A DNA stretch of 64,000 nt from Mycolicibacterium boenickei (GCF_010731295.1 NZ_AP022579.1:3472001-3536000), one strand, 5' to 3'; shown: positions 7,678-16,455, counted from the stretch's first letter. Translations and numbers: made by a program. Notes: a model not told the origin generated them from the sequence alone.

Positions 7678-9363
7678 GTGGAATTGATCCTCGTCGTCGT
7701 CGGAGCCATCCTCGTCACAGCAATCGCGCATCGACGCGGCCAGGAACCCGCACTGATCATCGTGGTCATCGGCATCGTCGTGTCATTCCTGCCGGGGTTC
7801 GAACCGCCCGAACTGGATTCGCACATTCTGCTGACCGTGGTCCTGCCGCCGTTGCTGTACTCAGCCGCCCTGGATTTCTCCTTCCCGACGTTCTTCCGCA
7901 ACATCCGGCCGATCCTGGGCCTCGGTGTCGGGCTGGTCGTCGTGACGGCTTTCGTGGTGGCCGCGGTGTCCTCCTGGCTGGTGCTGGTGCCGTTGACTTT
8001 CGGCCTGGCGCTCGTGCTCGGCGCGATCGTCGCGCCGCCCGACGCCGTCACAGCCGTCGCCGTGGGCCGCAAGCTCGGCCTGCCCAAACGGGTGATGGCG
8101 ATCCTCACCGGTGAGAGCCTGATCAACGACGCCGCCGCGCTGACACTGTTCTCCATCGCGGTGGCCCAGGTGGCAGGTAGCCACACGTTCATCGAGAACC
8201 CGTTCCTGCTGTTCGGATACAGCGCCACGGTCGGTCCGGTGGTCGGGGCACTGCTGGGCTACGTGACCCTGTGGATCCGCAAGCACCTGGACAACCCCGG
8301 CCTGGAAACGGTTCAGGGTCTGGTGGTTCCGTTCGCGGCGTTCATCACCGCCGAGGAACTGCACGCCTCCGGGGTGCTGGCGGTGGTGGTCGCCGGGTTC
8401 GTGGTCGGCAACGGTGCGATGGGTGCGGGGTACCAGACGCGACTGCAGGAACGCTATGTCTGGAATTCGGTGGACGTGCTGCTGGAGGCGTTCGTATTCG
8501 CCTACATCGGTCTGCATCTGCGGTTCGTGCTACAGGACCTCAACGAGGCCCACGAGTCGCTGGCCGTCGTCGCCGTCGCCTCGGCGATCGTGTTGCTCAT
8601 CGTGCTGGTGATCCGCCCGCTGTCGGTGTTCCTGATGTTCGGCCGGAACAAGCTGTCCCGGCACGTGGAGCGCAAGTTCAGCGTGCCGGTACCCGACGGT
8701 GCCCGCGGCGCCCTGGGCCGGCGAAAGCGGAAGCCCAAGGCCGGGTGGCGCCGGATGATCGACCGTCGGTCGCTGAGTTGGCGCGAGAACGTCGTCGTGT
8801 CCTGGACCGGGATGCGTGGGGTGGTGACGCTCGCCGCCGCCGCGGCCATCCCGGCAACCACCGCCACCGGCGAACCCTTCCCGGAGCGCGCGACGATCCA
8901 GGCGATAGCCTTCGCGGTCAGCGTGGGAACCCTGCTGATCCAGGGTTGGACCCTGCCACTGCTGATCCGCCGGTTGAACCTGTCCCGGTTCTGTGACGAC
9001 CACGCTGCCGATCGGGAAGAGGAACTCAAAGCCGAGCGCGTGGTGCACGATGCGGCGGACGACGTGCTCGACGCGTTCGAGGCAGACCCACCCGAAGGTC
9101 TGGACCCTCGCGTGGTGACCGAGATCCGTGCCGTGATCGCCCGGCATTCACAGGACGCCGACGAGATGCCAGATCCCGAGGCGCTCACCAAGCGGGCCGC
9201 GGTGTTCTCCAGCCTCTACCGCGATGTGCTTGCGGCACAACGCGGGGCGCTCATCACCGAGCGTGACGAGGGCCGGATCGAAGACGAGGCGGTGCGGGCC
9301 ATGCTCGAGCGCCTCGATCTGCAGGAGGCCGGGGTGTCGGCGCGTCTGGAGAGCCGGCTCTAG
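7678..9363 (+). CDS. Na+/H+ antiporter, CPA1 family
   Basis: A 561-residue membrane protein with about 12 transmembrane segments in residues 1-410 and a cytosolic tail of about 150 residues rich in charged residues. CPA1 marks include VVLPPLLYSAALDF, the GAIVAPPDAVTAVAVGR segment with its acidic residue, GESLINDAAALTLF, and SWTGMRGVVTLAAA. It exchanges Na+ (or another cation) for protons to control pH and salt. GTG 7678 is chosen because it begins directly before TM1 (VELILVVVGAILV); longer in-frame starts lie inside nei2. It is absent at this position in M. tuberculosis. Confidence 0.9.
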   Translation: MELILVVVGAILVTAIAHRRGQEPALIIVVIGIVVSFLPGFEPPELDSHILLTVVLPPLLYSAALDFSFPTFFRNIRPILGLGVGLVVVTAFVVAAVSSWLVLVPLTFGLALVLGAIVAPPDAVTAVAVGRKLGLPKRVMAILTGESLINDAAALTLFSIAVAQVAGSHTFIENPFLLFGYSATVGPVVGALLGYVTLWIRKHLDNPGLETVQGLVVPFAAFITAEELHASGVLAVVVAGFVVGNGAMGAGYQTRLQERYVWNSVDVLLEAFVFAYIGLHLRFVLQDLNEAHESLAVVAVASAIVLLIVLVIRPLSVFLMFGRNKLSRHVERKFSVPVPDGARGALGRRKRKPKAGWRRMIDRRSLSWRENVVVSWTGMRGVVTLAAAAAIPATTATGEPFPERATIQAIAFAVSVGTLLIQGWTLPLLIRRLNLSRFCDDHAADREEELKAERVVHDAADDVLDAFEADPPEGLDPRVVTEIRAVIARHSQDADEMPDPEALTKRAAVFSSLYRDVLAAQRGALITERDEGRIEDEAVRAMLERLDLQEAGVSARLESRL

Positions 9364-9378
9364 GTCCGCGAGCAGGGC

Positions 9379-10209
9379 TCAGAAGCCCCCGAAATCACCA
9401 CCGCCGAAGTCACCGAAGCCACCACCGTCGAAGCCGCCGCCATCCCAGCCGCTGGCATCCGTTCCGCCCCAGTCACCACCGCCGGCGTCGCCGCCATCGA
9501 ACCCGCCGCCGTCTGCGCCAGCGTCCTGGCCGGCGTTGAAACCGTCGGAATAGCCGTCACCGTAACCGTTTTCGAAGCCCTGAGCGCCGTAGTTGACGCC
9601 GTGCATCCCGGAGAACATCGCGTCGAACAACAGGACCGAGCCCAGGCCCCACGCGCCGGCGACCAGTGCCGGCTTCCACCACGGCTCGGAGTACCAGCCG
9701 GCGGGCACCGGGCGTCCGGCGACCCGGCCGCCGGGGTAGTAGTTAGGGGTGTTCGCCGAGGGAGTCGGGGAGGCCTCGATCTCGCGGCCCTCGAAGTTGA
9801 TCCGACGGTCCTCGGTGACCGCGCCGGCCGCACGCTGCCCGGTCAGCGACTCCAGCTCCGGACCCGGGTCCATGCCCATCGCGGTGCGGGCCGCGCGCAC
9901 GTAGTAGAGCCCCTCGATGGCGCTCTCCTTGGCCAGTGCGGCCTGCTTGGCGGTGGTGGCCTGATCGATCTGTGAGGACGCCGCGGTGTACCGCTCGGAG
10001 GCGTCGGCCAGCGCCTGCTTGGACGCATCGTCGGAGCCGGTCAGGTTGAGTACCTGCCCGCCGAGACGTTCGATCAGCCGGCGGGCATCAGCCTTGGCAT
10101 CGGCCAGAGATTCCGCGGAGCGACGGCCGTTGGCCTGCGACGAGCTGTAGACGGCGAACGCGATCGCGGCGATGACCAGGACGATGAGTACCAGCAAAAC
10201 GCTGTTCAT
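9379..10209 (-). CDS. Membrane-anchored DUF1542-type protein with glycine-rich tail
   Basis: A 276-residue protein of unknown function. Residues 4-22 form one N-terminal membrane helix. Residues 30-150 are alanine-rich and helical (DUF1542-like), a second hydrophobic stretch lies near residues 178-200 (WWKPALVAGAWGLGSVLLF), and the last 75 residues are Gly/Asp-rich with repeated GGGFDGG and GGGDFGG units. The tail resembles those of TPM-type and related actinobacterial surface proteins. The gene converges on the antiporter gene with 15 bp between them. No enzymatic motif was recognised. Confidence 0.75.
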   Translation of the reverse strand: MNSVLLVLIVLVIAAIAFAVYSSSQANGRRSAESLADAKADARRLIERLGGQVLNLTGSDDASKQALADASERYTAASSQIDQATTAKQAALAKESAIEGLYYVRAARTAMGMDPGPELESLTGQRAAGAVTEDRRINFEGREIEASPTPSANTPNYYPGGRVAGRPVPAGWYSEPWWKPALVAGAWGLGSVLLFDAMFSGMHGVNYGAQGFENGYGDGYSDGFNAGQDAGADGGGFDGGDAGGGDWGGTDASGWDGGGFDGGGFGDFGGGDFGGF

Positions 10210-10260
10210 GACGTCCAGCGTACCGACGGAAAACGGTGATTCCGGGCCCTCGTAGAGAAC

Positions 10261-11442
10261 TCAAATTACGCCGAGAGCGGAGTACACCTCGTTGGACAGC
10301 GCGACCGTGCGCGGGTCGGCATTGCACTTGGTGGCGTCGAAATAGTTCATCACGTAGGCGTAGCCGATCCGGTGCTCCAGGTCGACGAACGCGAACGAGC
10401 CGCCCGAGCCGCCGTGTCCGAAGATGCCGGTGTTCGGCCCGGCCACCCCGCGCTGGTTGAGCATGTAGCCCAGACCCCAGCCGTGGTCTGCGACGCGGGC
10501 ACCCAGCACCACGTCGGCGTCGAACCCGCCCTGCGAGATCCGGCAGCGCTCCATGTGCTCGCGGGTCAGCAGTTTCTCCTGGGCCAGCGCGTTGTAGAAC
10601 GTCGCCATGCCGAGTGCGGAGACGTGCGCGTTGGTGCTCGGGAATTCGGCTGCGCGCCAGGCGTCGAGCGCTTGCACACCCAATTCGTCGTCCGGCACGA
10701 AGTCCATCGACACCGCCCACCCGGCCATCGGATGCTCGTCGAGGGAGGCAGGGGGTCGCTTGACCTGGTTGTCGGCCAGCAGGCTGCGCACCGACGGTTT
10801 GTTCACCATCTCCGCGCACCGGTGGTGTTGCCAGGCGGGCAGTCCGATGTGGATGTCGGCGCCCAGCGGTTCGGCGATCTCGGTGCGCAGGTAGTGGCCG
10901 ATGGTGCGGCCCGTGACCCGGCGCACGATCTCGCCGAGGATGAAGCCGAAGGTCACCACCTGATAGCCCTGCGCGCTGCCCGGCGGCCACCACGGCGTCG
11001 CGGCCGCGATCCGGGCGCATACCGCATCCCAGTCGGTCACCTGCCGCCAGTCCATCGGTTCGCGCGGGCCGATCACGCCGGAGCGGTGACCCAGCACCAT
11101 CGCGATGGTGATGTCCTGCTTGCCGGCCTGCCCGAACTCGGGCCAGTAGCGGGCGACCGGAGCGTCCAGGTCGACCTCGCCGCGGTCGGCCAAGAGATGG
11201 ATGCAGGTGCTGGCCAGGCCCTTGGAACCCGAATACACGCTGGCCAGGGTGTCCTGCTGCCACGGTTGGGTGCCTGCCGCGTCGGCCGATCCGCCCCACA
11301 GGTTGACCACCAGATCGCCCTCGACCCAGACCGCGACAGCGGCGCCCACCTCTTTGTGGTGGGCGAAGTTGTCCTCGAAGGCATCGCGCACCCGGGTGAA
11401 TTCCGGTGCACAGGTGCCTGCGATGAGGGTCGTTGCGGGCAT
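10261..11442 (-). CDS. lipP: Carboxylesterase/beta-lactamase-fold protein LipP
   Basis: A 393-residue serine hydrolase of the beta-lactamase/class C esterase family (Pfam Beta-lactamase type). The SxxK motif is Ser71-Gly-Ser-Lys74, a conserved Tyr appears in GYQVVTFGFILGEIV, and the third motif is GHGGSGGSFAFVD. Length and order match M. tuberculosis LipP (Rv2463), which hydrolyses short-chain esters. The ATG at 11442 has GGAGACGA immediately upstream. The true substrate is unknown; the fold could also serve a D-aminopeptidase-like function. Confidence 0.87.
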   Translation of the reverse strand: MPATTLIAGTCAPEFTRVRDAFEDNFAHHKEVGAAVAVWVEGDLVVNLWGGSADAAGTQPWQQDTLASVYSGSKGLASTCIHLLADRGEVDLDAPVARYWPEFGQAGKQDITIAMVLGHRSGVIGPREPMDWRQVTDWDAVCARIAAATPWWPPGSAQGYQVVTFGFILGEIVRRVTGRTIGHYLRTEIAEPLGADIHIGLPAWQHHRCAEMVNKPSVRSLLADNQVKRPPASLDEHPMAGWAVSMDFVPDDELGVQALDAWRAAEFPSTNAHVSALGMATFYNALAQEKLLTREHMERCRISQGGFDADVVLGARVADHGWGLGYMLNQRGVAGPNTGIFGHGGSGGSFAFVDLEHRIGYAYVMNYFDATKCNADPRTVALSNEVYSALGVI

Positions 11443-11835
11443 TCGTCTCCTGCACAGGTGCGGTGGTATTGCGGCAGCGGTGCGTGTGTCTGTTGAAATG
11501 CGCTGCCATCTTCAAGATCGGTCGACAGTCCCCACCTGTTACTCACGGTAAGCCGATGGCAACCGTGAAGCACCCCCTCCGGGACAGATCGAAAGCCATT
11601 CGAGACGGGGCCGTGATGGTGGGGGAGTGTCTGTCGGTGGCCTCTGAGCGGGTCGCTGGGCCGCCGCTCGCGCCGCTTTCTACACCTGGGTCGTGGATCG
11701 CGTCGGGTCACGACCCTCCGGTGGAAATCGGCGAGCCAGAGAAGGCGACAGGTACAAAGCACTGCCCTGTAGGCATATACACGAGCGACCCCGCCGATCG
11801 CAGGGAGGATCGGCGGAGCCGGGGCGCATTCTGAC
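11443..11835. other. Intergenic region between lipP and the GlsB-like gene
   Basis: About 390 bp without a convincing gene. It holds the lipP promoter region and, near its right end, the hairpin downstream of the GlsB-like gene. The open frames crossing it have no ribosome site, no family resemblance and atypical composition. Confidence 0.6.
11791..11816 (-). terminator. Hairpin downstream of the GlsB-like gene
   Basis: CCGCCGATC (11791-11799) and GATCGGCGG (11808-11816) form a perfect 9-bp stem 20 bp past the stop of the minus-strand gene. No T-run follows on the minus strand, so it is either a GC-rich mycobacterial terminator or an RNA-stabilising hairpin. Confidence 0.5.
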
Positions 11836-12117
11836 TCAGTGACCGACGGGTGTGCCGCGTCGTCCCGTCAGGCCCGTGTAGATCGCGATCAGCACAACCG
11901 CGACCACGACACCGACCACGAACGGGACGATCGCGAATCCGCCGTTCGAGTTGGTGTATCCGACGGCAGCGGTGAGCCAGGACCCGATAAGGGCTCCGGC
12001 AATGCCGAGCACGACTGTCATGAGTGTGCTGACATTCTGCCGACCGGGCATGATCAGTCGCGCGAGTGCGCCGATAATCGCACCGACGACGACTGCGGTG
12101 ATAATTGCTCCGATCAT
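11836..12117 (-). CDS. GlsB/YeaQ/YmgE-family stress membrane protein
   Basis: A 93-residue protein with three hydrophobic segments (residues about 2-20, 31-50 and 60-84) and the GALARLIMPGRQ turn typical of the transglycosylase-associated/GlsB family. These small membrane proteins are induced by general stress in many bacteria; the molecular role is unknown. The ATG at 12117 is preceded by GAAAGGCAACGAG. A CRP-type palindrome lies 39-54 bp upstream, suggesting cAMP-CRP control. Confidence 0.85.
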   Translation of the reverse strand: MIGAIITAVVVGAIIGALARLIMPGRQNVSTLMTVVLGIAGALIGSWLTAAVGYTNSNGGFAIVPFVVGVVVAVVLIAIYTGLTGRRGTPVGH

Positions 12118-12155
12118 CTCGTTGCCTTTCGTTCAAACCGACTTCTTGCAATCGG

Positions 12156-12171
12156 TGTGATACACATCACT
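12156..12171 (-). promoter_or_regulatory. CRP-type binding site upstream of the GlsB-like gene
   Basis: TGTGATACACATCACT has the intact GTGA-N6-TCAC core of the mycobacterial CRP consensus (TGTGA-N6-TCACA), with one mismatch at the outer edge. It is centred about 46 bp before the GlsB-like start codon. Confidence 0.55.
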
Positions 12172-12282
12172 TTCCTCCGATTTTGGGTAGTCGGCCAGTA
12201 TCGAGATGCGTGCGATACCCGGCGTTGGCCTACTCGTGGGTAATCGGCCGCGGTGCGCGGCGGAGCGGGATAATTCGGTGCC

Positions 12283-12429
12283 ATGACCACCACGCTGTGG
12301 GTACTGGTCGCGATATTCGCCGTCGGTGTTATCGCCGGTGGGCTGTTGCGCATTCGTGCCTGGCTCCAAAAGCCGGTGCCGCCCGAGGTGATCGAGGCGG
12401 CGCACCGCGACGATGACAAGGACGACTAG
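12283..12429 (+). CDS. Small single-pass membrane protein, 48 residues
   Basis: A short frame beginning MTTTLWVLVAIFAVGVIAGG: one transmembrane helix (residues about 4-22), a basic RIRAW stretch and an acidic end (HRDDDKDD). It is followed after 4 bp by the secreted-protein gene and uses the same codon style. GATAAT lies 8 nt before the ATG and could be the -10 box of a leaderless transcript. The family is not recognised; the order of helix, basic patch and charged tail suggests a cytosol-facing tail. Confidence 0.6.
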   Translation: MTTTLWVLVAIFAVGVIAGGLLRIRAWLQKPVPPEVIEAAHRDDDKDD

Positions 12430-12433
12430 CGCC

Positions 12434-12955
12434 ATGAGAACCACGCTCGGAACAGCCTTCGCTGTAAGCATTCTGGCGCTGGGATCGCCGGTCGCTCATG
12501 CCGAGCGAATTGAACCACCGCCGCTGTACGGTTTTTACGACTTGGTCATCGACTTCTCGAAACAGACATTCAATGGAATGCCGACGCCGATGAAATCGAT
12601 AACAGTGCCCGCCGAATTCACCACGCAGTGTGACGTCAATGGATGTGTTGCGCACATGGACAATTCGGACGATCACGCCCGCAACCCGGGCGCCCCCGTT
12701 TCCTACGAGTACCGATGGAACAACGGCCGCTGGGAGACGAGCGGGCAGTATCCCTACTTCTGTGACCGCAACGATCCGGGCAGCGCCGTGCAGGCGCAAC
12801 GCTCGGACTACTGGGTCCCGAACCCTGACGGCAGCTTCTTCGGTGAGCGCACGCTCGTCATCGGAGGAGCGGGATGCCCCGGTGAGGGGCCAGGTACGCA
12901 CTGGCTGCCGATATCGCTGACGCCGATCGACCCACCGGGCGCGACAGGGCGGTGA
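12434..12955 (+). CDS. Secreted mycobacterial protein of unknown function
   Basis: A 173-residue protein with a signal peptide (MRTTLGTAFAVSILALGSPVAHA, cleavage after about residue 23). The mature part has four cysteines (QCDVNGC, a later FC and GC) that could form two disulfides. Motifs such as YGFYDLVIDF, VAHM and YEYRWNNGRWE resemble a common family of mycobacterial exported hypothetical proteins. The ATG at 12434 gives a clean signal peptide; an in-frame start 7 codons upstream overlaps the small membrane protein gene. The 4-bp gap suggests co-expression with that gene. No function can be assigned. Confidence 0.78.
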   Translation: MRTTLGTAFAVSILALGSPVAHAERIEPPPLYGFYDLVIDFSKQTFNGMPTPMKSITVPAEFTTQCDVNGCVAHMDNSDDHARNPGAPVSYEYRWNNGRWETSGQYPYFCDRNDPGSAVQAQRSDYWVPNPDGSFFGERTLVIGGAGCPGEGPGTHWLPISLTPIDPPGATGR

Positions 12956-12965
12956 TTCAGGCCCG

Positions 12966-12996
12966 AGAAAAGAAAAAACCGCCCGTGAGGGCGGTT
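12966..12996 (-). terminator. Rho-independent terminator of tRNA-Gly
   Basis: AACCGCCC (12977-12984) and GGGCGGTT (12989-12996) form an 8-bp stem with loop GTGA (TCAC in the minus-strand RNA). On the minus strand it is followed by a T-rich tract (12966-12976), and it lies just past the tRNA-Gly 3' end. It may also stop plus-strand reading from 12955. Confidence 0.85.
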
Positions 12997-13000
12997 CTCG

Positions 13001-13074
13001 TGGAGCGGGCGACGGGAATCGAACCCGCGTAGCTAGTTTGGAAGACTAGGGCTCTACCATTGAGCTACGCCCGC
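13001..13074 (-). tRNA. tRNA-Gly (anticodon TCC), CCA encoded
   Basis: On the minus strand the acceptor arm GCGGGCG pairs with CGCCCGC, followed by T and an encoded CCA. The D arm, the anticodon loop with TCC (CTTCCAA) and the T arm (GGGTTCGATTC) are complete. A tRNA-Gly beside tig is the known integration site (attB) of mycobacteriophage L5 in M. smegmatis; the gene here is intact, so the site is unoccupied. Confidence 0.96.
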
Positions 13075-13200
13075 ATGTGCAGCATGAGCACTGTACCGGT
13101 GTGCCCCCGATCAAAGCCAATTGAATGCTCCGTGCCGTGAGCACGTAGTATCTCGCGTGGTCCGTTCGTGGGTTTTGCCGCGGCGGATGGACCACCACCA

Positions 13201-13274
13201 CGGGGTGTAGCGCAGCTTGGTAGCGCATCCGCTTTGGGAGCGGAAGGCCGCAGGTTCAAATCCTGTCACCCCGA
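13201..13274 (+). tRNA. tRNA-Pro (anticodon TGG)
   Basis: The acceptor arm CGGGGTG pairs with CACCCCG, with discriminator A and no encoded CCA. The D arm (GCGCAGCTTGGTAGCGC), the anticodon loop CTTTGGGAG (TGG) and the T arm with GGTTCAAATCC are complete. It lies 41 bp before trigger factor. Confidence 0.96.
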
Positions 13275-13315
13275 CTCACCCGCCAGTGCGAAAGAACTAT
13301 CTAGGAGCAGGAACA

Positions 13316-14683
13316 GTGAAGAGCACGGTCGAGCAGTTGAGCCCCACCCGGGTTCGCATCAATGTGGAGGTGCCCTTCACCGAGCTTGAGCCCGATTTCG
13401 ATCGCGCGTTCAAGGCGCTGGCCCAGCAGGTCCGCCTGCCCGGCTTCCGCCCGGGCAAGGCCCCGCGCAAATTGCTGGAGGCCCGCGTCGGGCGCGGTGC
13501 GGTGCTGGAGCAGGTCGTCAACGACGCGCTGCCGAGCCGCTACAGCGAGGCCGTCACGGCCTCCGACGTCAAGCCGCTGGGTCAGCCCGAGATCGAGGTG
13601 ACCAAGCTGGAGGACGGCCAGGAGCTGGCGTTCACCGCCGAGGTCGACGTGCGTCCCGAGATCACCCTGCCCGAGTTCGACGCGCTCAAGATCACCGTCG
13701 ACCCGATCGAGGTCGACGATGAGGCCGTCGATGCCGAGCTGCAGTCACTGCGTGCCCGCTTCGGCACCCTGACCGGCGTCGACCGCGGCGCACAGGAAGG
13801 CGACTTCGTCTCGATCGACCTTTCGGCCACCGTCGACGGCACCGAGGTGCCCGAGGCCGCCACCGAGGGCCTGTCGCACGAGGTCGGCTCCGGTCAGCTG
13901 ATCGAGGGCCTCGACGAGGCGATCACCGGCCTGAAGGCCGGCGAGTCCAAGGTCTTCACCACCAAGCTGGCCGCGGGCGAGTTCGCAGGCAAGGATGCCG
14001 ACGTGACGGTGACCGTGAAGTCGGTGAAGGAGCGCGAGCTGCCCGAGGCTGACGACGAGTTCGCCCAGCTGGCAAGCGAATTCGACACCATCGGCGAGCT
14101 CAAGGAGAGCCTGACCGACCAGGTGCGCCGGGTGAAGAGCGTGCAGCAGGCCGAGCAGATCCGCGACAAGGCGATCGAGGCGCTGCTCGAGCAGACCGAA
14201 GTTCCGTTGCCGGAGAAGATCGTTCAGGCCCAGATCGACGACACGCTGCACAACGCGATCCACGGTCTCGACCACGACGAGGACAAGTTCGCCGAGCAGC
14301 TGACCGAGCAGGGCAGCAGCCGTGAAGAATTCGACGCCGAGAACAAGACGAACGCCGAAAAGGCCGTCAAGACTCAGCTTTTGATGGACGCTGTCGCCGA
14401 CAAGCTCGACATCCAGGTCGGCCAGAACGATCTCACCGAGCGCCTCGTGCTGATGTCGCGTCAGTACGGCATCGAGCCCCAGCAGCTGATCCAGATCCTG
14501 CAGCAGAACAACCAGCTGCCGGCCATGTTCGCCGATGTGCGTCGCGGCCTGACGATCGCCGCTGTGGTGCACGCCGCCACCGTGACCGACACCGACGGCA
14601 CCGTGATCGACACCACGGAGTTCTTCGGTCCGGCCGAGGCCGCCCAGGCCGAGGACGAGGAAGCCGCCGACGCCGCCGAATGA
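13316..14683 (+). CDS. tig: Trigger factor (ribosome-associated chaperone, PPIase)
   Basis: A 455-residue chaperone that binds the ribosome exit tunnel and folds nascent chains. The ribosome-binding signature GFRPGKAPR lies near residues 43-51, the FKBP-type PPIase domain at about 150-245, and the C-terminal helical chaperone arms follow. The tail is acidic ([11 protein letters not shown]). It matches Rv2462c over its length. GTG 13316 gives the same N-terminus as M. tuberculosis ([20 protein letters not shown]) and has AGGAGCAGGAACA just upstream. Confidence 0.97.
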   Translation: MKSTVEQLSPTRVRINVEVPFTELEPDFDRAFKALAQQVRLPGFRPGKAPRKLLEARVGRGAVLEQVVNDALPSRYSEAVTASDVKPLGQPEIEVTKLEDGQELAFTAEVDVRPEITLPEFDALKITVDPIEVDDEAVDAELQSLRARFGTLTGVDRGAQEGDFVSIDLSATVDGTEVPEAATEGLSHEVGSGQLIEGLDEAITGLKAGESKVFTTKLAAGEFAGKDADVTVTVKSVKERELPEADDEFAQLASEFDTIGELKESLTDQVRRVKSVQQAEQIRDKAIEALLEQTEVPLPEKIVQAQIDDTLHNAIHGLDHDEDKFAEQLTEQGSSREEFDAENKTNAEKAVKTQLLMDAVADKLDIQVGQNDLTERLVLMSRQYGIEPQQLIQILQQNNQLPAMFADVRRGLTIAAVVHAATVTDTDGTVIDTTEFFGPAEAAQAEDEEAADAAE

Positions 14684-14694
14684 CGCTGTGAGCG
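14684..14694 (+). promoter_or_regulatory. Candidate ClgR operator upstream of clpP1
   Basis: CGCTGTGAGCG directly after the tig stop codon is an inverted CGCT/AGCG pair and, with flanks, fits the actinobacterial ClgR pattern WNNWCGCYNANRGCGWWS with one central mismatch. It lies 87 bp before the clpP1 start. ClgR is the known activator of clpP1P2 in mycobacteria and corynebacteria. Confidence 0.6.
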
Positions 14695-14780
14695 AACGCG
14701 CCCCCGTACGGGAGTGCGTGGCGCCCCAGTTTCGTTAGTGTCGTCAGTACCAACGCGTGAGAGAAAGCAGGTATCCAGTC

Positions 14781-15392
14781 GTGACTGACATGCGTTCGAA
14801 CGGGAGCGGGTTCAGCCTCGTCGACTCCGTCTATGAGCGCTTGCTTGCCGAGCGGATCATCTTCCTGGGTTCCCAAGTGGACGACGACATCGCCAACAAG
14901 CTGTGCGCGCAGATCCTGTTGCTGTCGGCGGAGGATCCGACCAAGGACATCCACCTCTACATCAACTCGCCGGGCGGCTCGATCAGCGCCGGTATGGCCA
15001 TCTACGACACGATGGTGCTGGCGCCCTGCGACGTCGCCACCTACGCGATGGGCATGGCGGCCTCGATGGGCGAATTCCTGCTCGCCGCGGGCACCAAGGG
15101 CAAGCGTCACGCCCTGCCGCACGCCCGGGTGCTGATGCACCAGCCGCTCGGTGGCGTCACCGGCAGCGCCGCGGACATCGCCATCCAGGCCGAGCAGTTC
15201 CACGTCATCAAGAAGGAAATGTTCCGGCTCAACGCGGAGTTCACCGGCAAGTCCGTCGAGCAGATCGAGGCCGACTCCGATCGTGACCGCTGGTTCACCG
15301 CGCAGGAGGCTCTGGAGTACGGCTTCGTCGATCACATCATCACCAGTGCCAACCTCAACGGTTCGGGCCCGACGGCAGGACTAGACAAATGA
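14781..15392 (+). CDS. clpP1: ATP-dependent Clp protease proteolytic subunit ClpP1
   Basis: A 203-residue serine protease subunit of the essential mixed ClpP1P2 complex. The catalytic triad is Ser95 (GMAASMGE), His120 (LMHQPLGG) and Asp169 (DSDRDRW), with the oxyanion loop NSPGGS. The GTG start ([12 protein letters not shown]) is chosen because AGCAGG lies upstream and the sequence matches the core of M. tuberculosis ClpP1 (Rv2461c). Its stop overlaps the clpP2 start (ATGA), which secures balanced synthesis of the two subunits. Confidence 0.96.
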   Translation: MTDMRSNGSGFSLVDSVYERLLAERIIFLGSQVDDDIANKLCAQILLLSAEDPTKDIHLYINSPGGSISAGMAIYDTMVLAPCDVATYAMGMAASMGEFLLAAGTKGKRHALPHARVLMHQPLGGVTGSAADIAIQAEQFHVIKKEMFRLNAEFTGKSVEQIEADSDRDRWFTAQEALEYGFVDHIITSANLNGSGPTAGLDK

Positions 15393-16048
15393 CCGATCAG
15401 ATTCATCCGTCATTGGACGCCCGCGTGCAGCCGCAGGCCCGCTACATCCTGCCGTCGTTCATCGAGCACAGCAGCTTCGGCGTCAAGGAATCCAACCCGT
15501 ACAACAAGCTGTTCGAGGAACGCATCATCTTCCTCGGCGTGCAGGTGGACGACGCGTCGGCCAACGACATCATGGCCCAGCTGCTCGTGCTGGAGTCGCT
15601 GGATCCCGACCGCGACATCACCATGTACATCAACTCGCCGGGTGGCTCGTTCACCTCGCTGATGGCGATCTACGACACCATGCAGTACGTGCGCGCCGAC
15701 ATCCAGACGGTGTGCCTCGGTCAGGCCGCCTCGGCCGCCGCGGTCCTGCTGGCCGCCGGTACCCCGGGTAAGCGTCTGGCCCTGCCGAACGCCCGCGTGC
15801 TGATCCACCAGCCGTCGCTGTCCGGAGTGATCCAGGGCCAGTTCTCGGACCTGGAGATCCAGGCCGCCGAGATCGAGCGGATGCGCACCCTGATGGAGAC
15901 CACGCTGGCCCGCCACACCGGCAAGGATCCCGAGGTCATCCGCAAGGACACCGACCGCGACAAGATCCTGACCGCTGCCGAGGCCAAGGACTACGGGATC
16001 ATCGACACGGTCCTGGAGTACCGCAAGCTGTCCGCGCAGAGCAGCTAG
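15389..16048 (+). CDS. clpP2: ATP-dependent Clp protease proteolytic subunit ClpP2
   Basis: A 219-residue second ClpP subunit (Rv2460c orthologue). Catalytic residues are Ser115 ([10 protein letters not shown]), His140 (LIHQP) and an Asp near residue 191 (DTDRDK). In mycobacteria a ClpP1 ring and a ClpP2 ring form the tetradecamer, and ClpX or ClpC1 dock on the ClpP2 face. The gene overlaps clpP1 by 4 bp. An imperfect long hairpin follows its stop by about 25 bp. Confidence 0.96.
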   Translation: MTDQIHPSLDARVQPQARYILPSFIEHSSFGVKESNPYNKLFEERIIFLGVQVDDASANDIMAQLLVLESLDPDRDITMYINSPGGSFTSLMAIYDTMQYVRADIQTVCLGQAASAAAVLLAAGTPGKRLALPNARVLIHQPSLSGVIQGQFSDLEIQAAEIERMRTLMETTLARHTGKDPEVIRKDTDRDKILTAAEAKDYGIIDTVLEYRKLSAQSS

Positions 16049-16455
16049 CACCACCAGCGGCAACCTACGCCCGATGACACACGCCCTGCCCGGTCACCTC
16101 CGGTGCGGGGCGTGCGTCGTCAGGCGGGAGGGTGGAAACCCTGCTGACCTGCGCCTGCGTCGGCGTTCGAGCGGTCCCGGTATCGTCGACCGCGGCGAAC
16201 ACCAGGTACGGGCCTTGTCGCTCGGCTATTCGCCCTCGCTCCGTAACGACACGCCAAGGACACAGTCAGCGTGCCAACGGGTGACGAGCCGCCAGGAGAG
16301 ATATGTTCTCCTGCACGTGAACAAATACCACCGGAGCGATTCGGCCTTATCGGTCGCACCGCGACGGAACGAACGGGTAGCGTCGGGTTTACGCCCGAGG
16401 TGACCCAGCAACTGGCGTAACGACAGACTGCGAACAGGAAGTAGGACCCCCCCAC
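16049..16455. other. Intergenic region between clpP2 and clpX
   Basis: About 400 bp without a supported gene; the 109-residue frame starting at 16074 has no ribosome site or family signal. A 17-bp imperfect stem (16073-16089 with 16105-16121, including G-U pairs) follows clpP2 and may end its transcript. The clpX promoter should lie in the right half; no clear -35/-10 pair was found. AGGAAGTAGGAC precedes clpX. Confidence 0.6.
16073..16121 (+). terminator. Imperfect hairpin after clpP2
   Basis: The arms at 16073-16089 and 16105-16121 pair over about 17 positions with two G-U pairs and one mismatch. No T-run follows, so this is a possible GC-rich terminator or 3' stabiliser. Confidence 0.4.

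Noticed and set aside
11480..11505. Third copy of the short intergenic repeat
   Set aside because: The similarity (GTGCGTGTGTCTGTTGAAA) needs an insertion and is too weak to count.
16074..16403. 109-residue frame between clpP2 and clpX
   Set aside because: No ribosome site, no family resemblance, and it begins inside a hairpin after clpP2.
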